Assembly: GCA_020072565.1 (NCBI GenBank)
Contig: JAIQGI010000027.1
Span: 16,244-80,243 of the forward strand
Source: Terriglobia bacterium
GTDB taxonomy: Bacteria; Acidobacteriota; UBA6911
Length of the DNA stretch: 64,000 nt
Direction: 5' to 3'
The notes beneath the pieces were generated by a model. The model was not told where the DNA came from. It did not search any database and saw only the letters and a list, made by a program, of their open reading frames with translations. The translations under genes and the position numbers were made by a program. Shown piece by piece: positions 10,501 to 18,565 of this stretch (position 1 is the first letter of the stretch; the number at the start of each line of letters is the position of its first letter).

Positions 10501-13500
10501 TCGCCGACTTTCTCGACCGTGGTTTCCAGATCTATTCGGGCTCCGCGCCGTCACGGAGTCCGGCGCGGATCTGCATCACCGGTGCTTCTCTGGGACTGCC
10601 GGGAGTGGATCGGGTGTTTGATGACTCCAACATCGACCGCATCCTGCGGGGCGGGCAGTTCATCGATCCGGTTCCCATGCGGTTACGCCATGCCATGGTC
10701 GAGAAGAACATCATCCGGCTGGTGAAAAGCGAAGCGGGCGAGGGAAGATTCGAGTCCATCGAAAGCCTCGACGACGTCATCAAGCTCGCCGCGCGCGCCA
10801 GAGATCTTGACCTGGTCCGCGATTTCGGCTTCCCCGAGGACCGGCTGGCTGCTCTCGACAACGTCACCCGGCTCGCCATTGCGGCGGGGATCGACGCGCT
10901 GCGCGACGCAGGTATCCCGCTGGTGATGCGTTACAGGACCACTACCAAGGGGACCATGCTTCCAGACCGCTGGGGGCTCCCCGACGAGATGCGCGATGAC
11001 ACCGGCGTGCTCTTCACGTCCGCGTTCCCGGGTTACGATTCCTACGAAGAGATCATTTCCGGCTTCTATCAGGACCGCATCCGCCAAGCGCGCCTGAAGG
11101 ATCTGGTCAGCCTGCGAGCCAGGGCGCTTGATCTCGCCGCCCCGGGCAACGGCCTCGTCAAAGAGCTCGACCAACGCATTGCTGAACTCCGGACCGAAAT
11201 CGAAGAAAAGCCGTATGTGTTTGACCGGCGATTCCTGTTCCGCGTCCTCTCGATGGGACACTCCCAGTTTGCCGAGTATATCGGCGCGCGCGGACCCAAC
11301 ACGTCCACAAACGCTGCCTGTGCCAGCGGCACCCAGGCTGTCGCCCTCGCGTCGGATTGGATCCAGACGGGGCGATGCCGCCGCGTTATCGTCATCTCAG
11401 CCGATGACATTACTTCCGACAACCTGATGGGGTGGTTCGGCTCGGGCTTTCTGGCGTCGGGCGCGGCTGCTACGGACGAGATCGTCGAGGAGGCTGCGAC
11501 CCCCTTCGATCGCCGGCGGCACGGATTGATTATCGGAATGGGTGCGTCGGCCATGGTTGTCGAAAGTCTGGAGTCGGCGCACGAGCGTGGATTGCAGCCC
11601 ATCTGCGAGGTGCTCGGCTCCGTGGCGGCCAACAGCGCCTATCACGGCACCCGTCTCGATGTCGCGCACATCTGCCAGGTCATGGAAAAACTGATCTCCG
11701 AGGTCGAAGCCCAGTGGGGCATCAGCCGCTTTGAGATCGCGCCGCAGACCGTGTTCGTGTCGCATGAAACGTACACTCCGGCCCGCGGCGGCAGCGCCTC
11801 GGCTGAAGTTTTCGCTCTGCGCCATGTGTTCAAGGGAGCTGCGGACAAGATCATCGTGGCCAACACCAAGGGCGCCACGGGCCATCCGATGGCCGTCGGT
11901 GTCGAGGACGTTGTCGGCGTCAAGATCCTGGAAACCGGGATCGTTCCCCCGGTGCCGAACTTCAAGGAGGTGGATCCTGAGCTGGGCATGTTGAACCTCT
12001 CCAAGGGCGGGTATTACCCGGTGCAGTACGCGCTGCGGCTGGGAGCCGGCTTCGGCTCCCAGATCTGCATGACCCTTTCGCGCTGGACGCCGACCGCGGA
12101 CGGGCGTCGCCGGAGCCCCGATGCTCTGGGCTTCGGCTATCGTGTCACAGATGAAGATGCCTGGCGCAACTGGATGAAGCGTGTCAGCGGTATGGAATCG
12201 CCCGAGCTCGAGGTGGCGCAGCGCACCCTGAGAATCAGGGATCAGGGCCCGGCGGCCCTTGCTGCAAGCGCCCCTGTGGAGGCACCCACCAAGGCCGCCG
12301 CCAATGGCCTGATGCCCGTTGTGGTGGCTCCCCAACCGGCAGCGGTGATGTCCACTCCTCAGCCTGCAGTCGCGCCCGCACCGGCACAACCATCGTCGAT
12401 GCCGCAGCCGACCCCGGTCGCTTCCGGCACGGCGCTGGATCCTGTCCATGTGGAGGTGATGCGCATCATTTCCGAGAAGACCGGCTATCCGCCGGATATG
12501 CTCGACCTGGATCTCGACCTGGAGGCTGACCTCGGTATCGACACCGTCAAGCAAGCGGAAATGTTCTCAGCCATCCGCGCGGCATATGGCATCCCACGCG
12601 ATGACGCCCTGAAACTGCGCGACTTTCCGACGCTCGCCCACGCGGTCAAGTTCGTTTACGATCGCCGTCCGGATCTGAAGGCTGCTGTCAGGACAGCCGG
12701 TTCTGCGGCTCCGGCAGCGCCGGTCGCGGCCCCCATGGGAACGGCCTCGGAGCCGGTTCAGGATCCTGTCAGGGATAAGGTCATGGCGATCATCGCCGAG
12801 AAGACCGGCTATCCGCCGGACATGCTCGACCCGGATCTCGATTTGGAAGCCGATCTCGGCATCGACACGGTCAAGCAGGCCGAGATGTTCACGGCCATTC
12901 GCGCCGCCTACGACATCCCGCGCGACGATGCGCTGAAGCTCCGCGACTTTCCCACATTGGGGCATGCAGTCCAGTTCGTTTACGACCGCAGGCCGGACCT
13001 GAAGGCGCCTGCGGCGGTCCCGACCCCGCCTTCAACTACTGCAGCACATGTGACCGCCGCCGTGGCTCCCGTTTCTCCCCCTGCACCGGAGGAGGATGGG
13101 GTACGAGCCAGAGTTCTTCAGATCATCGCCGAAAAGACCGGCTACCCCCCCGACATGCTCGACCTCGATCTGGATCTCGAAGCCGATCTCGGGATCGACA
13201 CGGTCAAGCAAGCGGAGATGTTTGCGGCTATCCGCGCCGCGTATGACATTCCACGCGACGATACGCTCAAGCTGCGTGACTTCCCGACACTGAAGCACAC
13301 GATCCAGTTTGTCTACGACCGCAGGCCTGATCTCAGGCCGGCGGTGGCACCGGCCCCCGCTGCGGCTTCCCCAGCGGCGGCCGTGATCGCTCCGACCCCT
13401 GCACCAGGGGGGCCTGCCGATGATCCGGTCAAGGACAGGGTTCTGGAGATCATTGCTCAAAAAACAGGTTATCCGCCCGACATGCTCGACCCCGATCTTG

Positions 13501-16262
13501 ATCTCGAAGCCGATCTGGGCATTGACACGGTCAAGCAAGCCGAGATGTTCGCGGCCATCCGCGCCGCTTACGACATCCCGCGCGACGATACGCTGAAGCT
13601 GCGGGATTTCCCCACCTTGATGCACACCATTCAGTTTGTCTATGACCGCCGTCCCGATCTCAAGCAGGGACCGGTTCGCTCGCCGGGCGCGCCGACTCCG
13701 TCCGCTCCCGCATCGACTCGAGTGGGTGCCGGTGCGCAGGCGATTGTCGGGAACATGGGAGCGGCCGTTGCGCTCCCGCGGCGGATTCCGATTCCCCGTC
13801 TTCGACCTGCGTTCGACCTGTGCAAGGCAACCGGCGTAGAGCTGACGCCGGATAGTCGAGTGGTGGTCATGTCCGATCAAGGCGGCGTCGCCAAAGCACT
13901 CACCGCCAAGCTCGAGAAGCTCGGCGCGCAGGTGCTCCTGGTAAGCGATGCTCCGGATGCGGACACTTTGACCCGCCGCCTGGAAGAATGGAAAGCAAAA
14001 GGTCCGATTCAAGGTGTCTACTGGCTGCCGGCACTGGATTACGAAGGAGATGTCGCCACGATGGAGCTTGCCGCCTGGCGCGAGGCCACGCGCGTGAGGG
14101 TCAAGCTTCTCTATGCGGCCATGCGTGCCCTGTATGATCAGGTGGGGCCGTGCGGGACGTTTTTGGTCTCCGCAACGCGGCTCGGGGGGCTCCACGGCTA
14201 TGATGAAGCCGGCGCCGTTGCCCCGCTCGGCGGATGTGTCACCGGGTTCACCAAGGCGTTCAAGCGCGAGAAGGGGGATGCGCTTGTCAAAGCAGTCGAC
14301 TTCGAACCGAGCCGGAAAACAACCGCCTTGGCCGAGGTGTTGATAGAGGAAACACTCCGGGATTCAGGAGCCGTGGAAGTCGGTTGCCGGAACGGATATC
14401 GCTGGACGATCGGGCTGGAGGAAAAATCTCTGGGCAATGAGGTATCCGGGATGGCCCTCGGCAAAGACACCGTCTTCCTGGTCACCGGAGCCGCCGGGAG
14501 CATTGTCTCCGCGATCACGGCCGATTTAGCTGCGGCATCGGGTGGGACTTTCCACCTGCTCGACCTCGCGCCGGCGCCTGATCCTGCGAACTCCGACCTG
14601 CAACGGTTCGCCACGGACAAGGAAGGCTTGAAACGAGATATTTTCGCGCGGCTCAAAGCACGCGGGGAACGTGCCACCCCGGCGCGGGTCGAAAAGGAAA
14701 TGGCGGTTCTGGAGCGCTCGCACGCGGCGCTCGTCGCTCTCGAAGCCGTGAAGAAGGCCGGGGGCGTCGCTCATTATTACAGCGTCAACCTGCTCGATGC
14801 TGCGGGTGTCGCAGCGGTGATGAAGGAAGTCGCGGGCACCAGCGGCCGTGTCGACGTGATGCTGCACGCGGCAGGCGTCGAAGTGAGCCATCTGCTGCCA
14901 GACAAGAAGCCTGGGGAGTTCGACCTGGTCTTCGATGTCAAGAGCGACGGCTGGTTCAACCTCCTGTCCCATCTCGGCGGCCTGCCCCTGGGGGCGGCGG
15001 TGGTCTTCAGTTCCATCGCCGGGCGCTTCGGTAACGGCGGACAAACAGATTACAGCGCCGCCAACGACCTACTCTGCAAGAGCATCTCAAACTTCCGCAC
15101 GACGCGGCCCAAGACCCGCGGCATCGCGATCGACTGGACCGCCTGGAGCGGCATCGGCATGGCAGCGCGCGGATCGATCCCGGCGGTGATGAAGCAGGCC
15201 GGCATCGACATGCTCGCGCCGGAGGCCGGTATTCCCTTTATTCGCCGCGAACTGACCGCCGGCGGGCTTGGGGAAGTCGTCGTCGCACAGAACCTGGGCA
15301 TCATGTTGAAGGAGTTCGATGAAAGCGGCGGACTCGATACGGCCAGGGGCGGTTGGAGGGACGCCGGACCGGGCCTCATGACCGCCACGGTGATCGGCAT
15401 GGGACTTTACACCGGCCTGACGGTCGAGACCACTCTGGATCCGGCCAGACAACCGTTTCTGTACGATCATCAGATCAACGGCACTCCCGTGCTCCCCGGT
15501 GTGATGGGCATCGAGGCGCTGGCGGAGGCGGCCAGGATCGTTTTTCCGGAGCGGCACATCGGCGCGATCGAGGATGTGAAATTCCTCTCTCCCTTCAAAT
15601 TCTACCGGTCTCAACCGCGCACCGTGAGGCTGCGTGCGGACTTCACAACGGATGGTGGAGACATAGTGGCCGACTGCAAGCTCATCGGCTCCCGCGTGCT
15701 CCACGGGCAGACGGAACCGGAGATCACGACCCACTTCACGGCGCGAGTACGGCTGGTGACGACTCCCTCGCAGCCTGAGAAACAGAAAACCGCGGTGGGG
15801 CCGGACAATGGGAACAAGGTGAAGGCCGCCGATATCTATCGGCTCTATTTCCATGGCCCGGCGTACCAGGTGGTCGAGAGTTCCTGGCGGGCGGGCAAAG
15901 AAGTGGTGGGCCTGTATGCATCGAATCTGCCCGCGAACCATGAACCGGACGATCTGCCGATGCTGGTCTCGCCACGGCTGATCGAGCTGTGCTTCCAGAC
16001 CGCCGGCATGTGGGAGTTGGCGACCAAAGCCCGGATGGGGCTGCCTTACCGCGTCGACCGTCTCCGTATCCACAAACCGTCGGAAACTGATCCGGCGAAA
16101 CTTCATTCGGTCGTGACTCCTAATGAGGACGGCGGCTTCGACGCACGCGTGGTGGACCAAAAGGGGAATGTCTGGCTGGCGCTGAGCGGCTACCACACCA
16201 TGGAGTTGCCGGACCCCGTCGAGGACTCCCTGCTGAAGCCGCTGCGGGCCGCCATGCGCTGA
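7515..16262 (+). CDS. Iterative type I polyketide / Pfa-like secondary-lipid synthase
   Basis: 2915 residues from an ATG preceded by GGAGGGAG. Domain order: KS1 (about 10-460; Cys217 in DAACASA, His351 in EGHGTST, His391 in KSNIGH), AT (about 595-900; Ser696 in GHSLGE), KS2 (about 1015-1510; Cys1269 in NAACASG, His1417 in SHETYT, His1457 in GATGHP), Ala/Pro linker, four ACPs (about 1630-2045), KR (about 2080-2600; TGAAGSI at 2324-2330, Ser2500, Tyr2513 in DYSAAN) and a double-hotdog dehydratase (about 2630-2900; His2652 in DHQINGTPVLPG). Tandem ACPs and this KR-DH order recall PfaA-type polyunsaturated fatty acid synthases, but here KS2 and DH are in the same chain and no enoyl reductase is present. 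Every ACP has GIDTVKQAE, with Thr (1677, 1785, 1896, 2005) where the pantetheinylated Ser is expected. The product is unknown. Confidence 0.95.
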   Translation: MKVSAHRAVAIVGVGAVLPDAPNARKFWQNIKEGRYSIAEVRPDRWNPELYYDADPKAPDKTYSKIGGWVREWEWDPLKWRMPIPPRVSDAMDLTQKWAIVTVREALADYGYPNRPLDAERTAVILGNAMAGDAHLYSAARVLFSDYAHELARTPGFTVLPADARKAILEQLRAAIGRRLPEITEDTMPGELANIIAGRIAALYDFKGPNFVVDAACASAMAALSAAVGGLVERDYDAVLTGGVDANMSPSTFVKFCKIGALSATGSRPYAFGADGFVMGEGAVTFLLKRLGDAERDGDRIYAVIRGLGGSSDGRGKGITAPNPIGQKLSVRRAWYNAGVKPCAGGLMEGHGTSTVVGDVVEVQSLTDAFAEFGLPAGSVALGSVKSNIGHLKGAAGSAGILKAMFALHEKMLPPSVNFQRPNPDIDFSRSPFYVNTRLKPWDVDKDAVRQAGVSAFGFGGTNFHTVLEEYIPGRIEVDGKLKVSVPAMNWRPDKPEAKTPLRGALLIGADSEAAVIARLRATRREAEAGRAPAPAPPGESDLRAAVRLAIDYADAADLADKCAKALKAFEENQAGRWKALRAKGIFLGNGPAPKVAFLFAGQGSQYVNMLKSLRAGEPIVAETFVSADRVMQPLLDKKLSDCIYLDEADGEALARAEQDLKQTAITQPAVLATETALARMLGAYGIFPDMVMGHSLGEYGALVASGAISFEEALRAVSARGNEMTKCALEDNGVMAAVFGPTDEIEKILSTIEGYVVIANINSTKEAVIGGATTSVVKAMEAVRAAGYRAQQLQVSHAFHTRIVAPASESLAEVLRGMNLQPPTIPIIANVTGTFYPMEPGAVPEMIDLLGKQVASPVQFVKGLNTLYQAGARVFVEVGPKRVLYGFVEDVLGDREGVVSLFTNHPRIGEAASLNLALCGLYAAGLGLAGSRAAVLPQAAPEVRLGTPAPAVSSESAPAPDPQPQLRAVQSSAPAPAPAAAQPAADRYLQLGHLFADFLDRGFQIYSGSAPSRSPARICITGASLGLPGVDRVFDDSNIDRILRGGQFIDPVPMRLRHAMVEKNIIRLVKSEAGEGRFESIESLDDVIKLAARARDLDLVRDFGFPEDRLAALDNVTRLAIAAGIDALRDAGIPLVMRYRTTTKGTMLPDRWGLPDEMRDDTGVLFTSAFPGYDSYEEIISGFYQDRIRQARLKDLVSLRARALDLAAPGNGLVKELDQRIAELRTEIEEKPYVFDRRFLFRVLSMGHSQFAEYIGARGPNTSTNAACASGTQAVALASDWIQTGRCRRVIVISADDITSDNLMGWFGSGFLASGAAATDEIVEEAATPFDRRRHGLIIGMGASAMVVESLESAHERGLQPICEVLGSVAANSAYHGTRLDVAHICQVMEKLISEVEAQWGISRFEIAPQTVFVSHETYTPARGGSASAEVFALRHVFKGAADKIIVANTKGATGHPMAVGVEDVVGVKILETGIVPPVPNFKEVDPELGMLNLSKGGYYPVQYALRLGAGFGSQICMTLSRWTPTADGRRRSPDALGFGYRVTDEDAWRNWMKRVSGMESPELEVAQRTLRIRDQGPAALAASAPVEAPTKAAANGLMPVVVAPQPAAVMSTPQPAVAPAPAQPSSMPQPTPVASGTALDPVHVEVMRIISEKTGYPPDMLDLDLDLEADLGIDTVKQAEMFSAIRAAYGIPRDDALKLRDFPTLAHAVKFVYDRRPDLKAAVRTAGSAAPAAPVAAPMGTASEPVQDPVRDKVMAIIAEKTGYPPDMLDPDLDLEADLGIDTVKQAEMFTAIRAAYDIPRDDALKLRDFPTLGHAVQFVYDRRPDLKAPAAVPTPPSTTAAHVTAAVAPVSPPAPEEDGVRARVLQIIAEKTGYPPDMLDLDLDLEADLGIDTVKQAEMFAAIRAAYDIPRDDTLKLRDFPTLKHTIQFVYDRRPDLRPAVAPAPAAASPAAAVIAPTPAPGGPADDPVKDRVLEIIAQKTGYPPDMLDPDLDLEADLGIDTVKQAEMFAAIRAAYDIPRDDTLKLRDFPTLMHTIQFVYDRRPDLKQGPVRSPGAPTPSAPASTRVGAGAQAIVGNMGAAVALPRRIPIPRLRPAFDLCKATGVELTPDSRVVVMSDQGGVAKALTAKLEKLGAQVLLVSDAPDADTLTRRLEEWKAKGPIQGVYWLPALDYEGDVATMELAAWREATRVRVKLLYAAMRALYDQVGPCGTFLVSATRLGGLHGYDEAGAVAPLGGCVTGFTKAFKREKGDALVKAVDFEPSRKTTALAEVLIEETLRDSGAVEVGCRNGYRWTIGLEEKSLGNEVSGMALGKDTVFLVTGAAGSIVSAITADLAAASGGTFHLLDLAPAPDPANSDLQRFATDKEGLKRDIFARLKARGERATPARVEKEMAVLERSHAALVALEAVKKAGGVAHYYSVNLLDAAGVAAVMKEVAGTSGRVDVMLHAAGVEVSHLLPDKKPGEFDLVFDVKSDGWFNLLSHLGGLPLGAAVVFSSIAGRFGNGGQTDYSAANDLLCKSISNFRTTRPKTRGIAIDWTAWSGIGMAARGSIPAVMKQAGIDMLAPEAGIPFIRRELTAGGLGEVVVAQNLGIMLKEFDESGGLDTARGGWRDAGPGLMTATVIGMGLYTGLTVETTLDPARQPFLYDHQINGTPVLPGVMGIEALAEAARIVFPERHIGAIEDVKFLSPFKFYRSQPRTVRLRADFTTDGGDIVADCKLIGSRVLHGQTEPEITTHFTARVRLVTTPSQPEKQKTAVGPDNGNKVKAADIYRLYFHGPAYQVVESSWRAGKEVVGLYASNLPANHEPDDLPMLVSPRLIELCFQTAGMWELATKARMGLPYRVDRLRIHKPSETDPAKLHSVVTPNEDGGFDARVVDQKGNVWLALSGYHTMELPDPVEDSLLKPLRAAMR
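12440..13665 (+). repeat. Four tandem acyl-carrier domains inside the synthase gene
   Basis: Four near-identical coding repeats, spaced 108, 111 and 109 codons apart and joined by Ala/Pro linkers. Each reads SEKTGYPPDMLD or a variant, then DLDLEADLGIDTVKQAEMF, then IPRDD, LKLRDFPTL and FVYDRRPDL. The Thr codons are at 12543, 12867, 13200 and 13527. Such tandem carriers are known in Pfa synthases, where more copies raise product yield. The strong similarity suggests recent duplication or gene conversion. Confidence 0.92.
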
Positions 16263-16268
16263 GACATT

Positions 16269-16296
16269 CAACCGCAGATGAACGCGAATGAACGCC
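16269..16296. repeat. Short dispersed intergenic repeat (CGCAGATGAACGC type)
   Basis: The segment ACCGCAGATGAACGCGAATG followed by AACGCC lies immediately after the synthase stop codon. It repeats an AxGAACGC unit at about 10-base spacing. The core ACCGCAGATGAAC recurs at 48706 in a palindrome, and a related element is at 53222. It is non-coding and overlaps the upstream region of the transferase gene. Confidence 0.6.
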
Positions 16297-16312
16297 TTTT
16301 CACGCGGCGTTG

Positions 16313-17041
16313 ATGGTCATTCCTCTGCGGTTGGTTTTGCCCATGGAATACTGCACTGTATATTTCCTGACTCAGACGCTCGCAGACATGGCCGCGAACG
16401 AAGGTTGGCTGACCGCAGGCGAGCGTGCCCGCGCTGCCCGCCTGCGATTTCCCAAGCGCCACAGCGACTGGCTCCTCGGCCGATGGACCGCCAAACAGGC
16501 GCTGCGATCCCTAATGATCCAGACAGGGCGGGATGCTCCCGATTATCGGGCAATCGAGCTGCGCACCGCGCCCGATGGCGCCCCCGAGGCTTTCTGGGGA
16601 GACCTGCCTGCCCCCGTATCGCTCGCACTCAGCCACAGCAACGGGCGGGGACTGTGCGTGCTCGCACGGGCGGGCATCGCGCTCGGCTGCGACCTCGAGG
16701 AAGTGCAACTGCGTGAGGTCGCCTTTCTTGAAGATTATTTCTGCGATGAAGAAAAATTGCTGATGAAGAATGCCCCCTCCGGGGAGCAGCCGCTCCTGGC
16801 TACGTTGATATGGAGCGCCAAAGAGAGTGCGCTCAAATGCCTGCGCGAGGGCTTGCGCCGGGACACGCGAAGCGTTCTGGTCGACCTCGCCGGCGATGTG
16901 AGACCGGGCTGGAGCCCGCTTAGCGTACGTTGTCCCGAATTGTCGCAGCACTTCCATGGCTGGTGGCGGGGCACCGGCGGGTGCGTGCAAACGGTAGCGG
17001 CCGGAGTCCCCGTGAATGAGCCGGTGGAATTGCGCATCTGA
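16313..17041 (+). CDS. Sfp-type 4'-phosphopantetheinyl transferase
   Basis: About 242 residues. It transfers 4'-phosphopantetheine from CoA to carrier-protein domains, activating them. The three family motifs are visible: LSHSNGRGLCVLA (substrate/CoA region), ALGCDLEEV with the metal-binding Asp and Glu, and WSAKESALKCL with the catalytic Glu and Lys. The size and order fit the Sfp/EntD group rather than the short AcpS group. The ATG at 16313 is used (a TTG precedes it); an ATG at 16343 (MEYCTVYF) is also plausible. It sits 50 bases after the synthase on the same strand, so its natural partners are very likely the four neighbouring ACPs, which carry Thr at the acceptor position. Confidence 0.9.
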   Translation: MVIPLRLVLPMEYCTVYFLTQTLADMAANEGWLTAGERARAARLRFPKRHSDWLLGRWTAKQALRSLMIQTGRDAPDYRAIELRTAPDGAPEAFWGDLPAPVSLALSHSNGRGLCVLARAGIALGCDLEEVQLREVAFLEDYFCDEEKLLMKNAPSGEQPLLATLIWSAKESALKCLREGLRRDTRSVLVDLAGDVRPGWSPLSVRCPELSQHFHGWWRGTGGCVQTVAAGVPVNEPVELRI

Positions 17042-17077
17042 AACTCTCCCTCCAATCATCACCCGGAACTGTGGGGC

Positions 17078-17203
17078 CTACCGGAAGATCTGCAGGAATC
17101 GAAACACCACCAGCGCAAACAGGACGATCAGGTAGATTCGCAGGAAATAAAGCGCAAAACGCACCATCGGAGTCATCTTTATTCTTGGCATGTAATCCCT
17201 CAT
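17078..17203 (-). CDS. 41-residue putative membrane miniprotein
   Basis: A small frame starting ATG AGG GAT TAC and encoding MRDYMPRIKMTPMVRFALYF and then one hydrophobic helix (LRIYLIVLFALVVFRFLQIF) ending in Arg and a TAG stop. Basic residues on the N-terminal side predict an inside-N orientation. An AGGA lies about eight bases upstream. It follows the CBS protein on the same strand after a 12-base-pair inverted repeat and probably belongs to the metal-transporter operon. Many transport operons carry such single-helix peptides as partners, but no homologue is recognised and it could be a chance frame. Confidence 0.5.
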   Translation of the reverse strand: MRDYMPRIKMTPMVRFALYFLRIYLIVLFALVVFRFLQIFR

Positions 17204-17226
17204 GATCATCCTGGATTTTGGATGCC

Positions 17227-17261
17227 GGATTTTGGATTGGATGGACTCAAATCCAAAATCC
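17227..17261. repeat. 12-base-pair inverted repeat after the CBS gene
   Basis: GGATTTTGGATT and AATCCAAAATCC are perfect complements separated by 11 bases, two bases beyond the CBS gene's stop. A further partial copy of GGATTTTGGAT lies at 17212. It may stop or process transcription of the reverse-strand operon, although no T-run follows. Confidence 0.6.
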
Positions 17262-17263
17262 GT

Positions 17264-18556
17264 CTAGACCTTCACAGCCCCTTTCATCAGATCGTTGTAA
17301 CGGATAACGCCCAACAAATGGTCCTCTGTGTCTACCACGGGGATCATCCGCAGGTGGTATTTGGCGAAGATCTCCGCAAGGTCTTCCTGGATGTCGTCCG
17401 CCTCCGCTGTCACCACCGGCGAGGTCATGATTTCAGCGAGGCCTTGCTGGTCAGTCGCCAGCAGCAACTCGCGAACATCGACGACTCCCAGGAGCGATCG
17501 TGTGTCTTCGCCCACTACGTAGCAGTAGGAAATGGCCTGTCGGTCAAGCCCGGATTCTCGCATGGTACGCAAGACATCGCCCACCTTCGTCGTGGGAGAG
17601 AAGGCGAGATAGTTCGAGTCCATGAGGCTGCGGGCCTGGGCCTCCTGTTCGGACAAGATCGCCCGGATACGCGCGGCACTTTCGGGGGGCAGCAGCTCGA
17701 GCATGGTCATCATGTGGTCGTGAGGCAGCACGGCGAGCAATTTCGCAAGCTGCGCGACAGACATCTCCCCGAGGATCTGGCCGGCACGCTCCCGGCGCAG
17801 GGCGGAAATCAACTGGCGCTGGGCGCGCGGCTCCGCCTCGATCAGGGTTTCGGCGGCTTTTTCCGAATCGAGGGCCGAGAAGAGCGCCTGCTGCTCCTGT
17901 CCGCTCAGTTCTTCCAGCGCATCGGCGAGGTCCTCGCTCGGGAGTTCTTTGAGCTGACTGCGCGTGACCGAGAGGGATACTTTGTCGGTCTTGACTGCAT
18001 CCTCCACGGAGAGCGGCTGAACGTACTTCCACGAAATCAGATCCTCCTTGACCCAGCGCCGGCCTCGAAGACCCAGGCGACGCAGGAATCCGTTGAACGA
18101 AGTGTCGACATGGATCAGCAACAACTGGCCCTTGGCCTCGAGCAGATGCACGTCGTTCACTACTTCCGTGCGCCGGCCGTCCATGTCCAGGATCGTGCGC
18201 CCAAGAAGATGGTTGCCCAGCATGATCCAGCCGGGTTGATCCACAAAGGGCGGGTAGGCCTCCCCTTGTTCCGGCGGCTGGACGAAGATGGCGTCATCCT
18301 CCACCTTGATCACCCGCGCCCATGGTATGAATTGGGTCGGCTTGCCCCAGCCGAACTCCAGGTAGATACCGACTGCCTCCGGATAAGGCTCTTTGATGAC
18401 AAACACCAGATCCGTCAGCTTGCCCAGGCGATCGGTGATCTTTCCGACGCACACCGGACGCTTAATCAATTCGGCGTAGTAGAGAAACCGGAAGTTTGCG
18501 ATGCCGGGCGGGAGATCCAGGATTCTCTGAACCGAGTTGTTTGACACTGCAGACAT
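17264..18556 (-). CDS. PRC-barrel / MgtE-N / CBS-pair protein, likely partner of the metal transporter
   Basis: 430 residues, soluble, no membrane helices. The N-terminal 175 residues contain PRC-barrel-like repeats (VGKITDRLGKLTDLVF, then GRTILDMDGRRTEVVNDVHLL). Residues about 195-300 are an alpha-helical MgtE-N superhelix (LPSEDLADALEELSGQEQ). The last 120 residues are two CBS domains (AFSPTTKVGDVLRTM; MIPVVDTEDHLLGVI). MgtE-N and CBS domains sense Mg2+ and gate the channel in MgtE, so this protein probably senses metal or nucleotide for the Nramp-like gene, whose stop is just 9 bases upstream. The channel domain of MgtE itself is absent. Confidence 0.87.
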   Translation of the reverse strand: MSAVSNNSVQRILDLPPGIANFRFLYYAELIKRPVCVGKITDRLGKLTDLVFVIKEPYPEAVGIYLEFGWGKPTQFIPWARVIKVEDDAIFVQPPEQGEAYPPFVDQPGWIMLGNHLLGRTILDMDGRRTEVVNDVHLLEAKGQLLLIHVDTSFNGFLRRLGLRGRRWVKEDLISWKYVQPLSVEDAVKTDKVSLSVTRSQLKELPSEDLADALEELSGQEQQALFSALDSEKAAETLIEAEPRAQRQLISALRRERAGQILGEMSVAQLAKLLAVLPHDHMMTMLELLPPESAARIRAILSEQEAQARSLMDSNYLAFSPTTKVGDVLRTMRESGLDRQAISYCYVVGEDTRSLLGVVDVRELLLATDQQGLAEIMTSPVVTAEADDIQEDLAEIFAKYHLRMIPVVDTEDHLLGVIRYNDLMKGAVKV

Positions 18557-18565
18557 GGCAGCCTC

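Noticed and set aside
14477..15320. Possible second, inactive reductase in the synthase
   Set aside because: The extra 400 residues before the KR core fit the structural half of a normal KR; only one complete Ser-Tyr site is visible.
17222..18544. Long forward open frame of about 440 codons
   Set aside because: It mirrors the CBS protein gene on the opposite strand; its translation shows no family pattern, as expected of an antisense shadow in GC-rich DNA.
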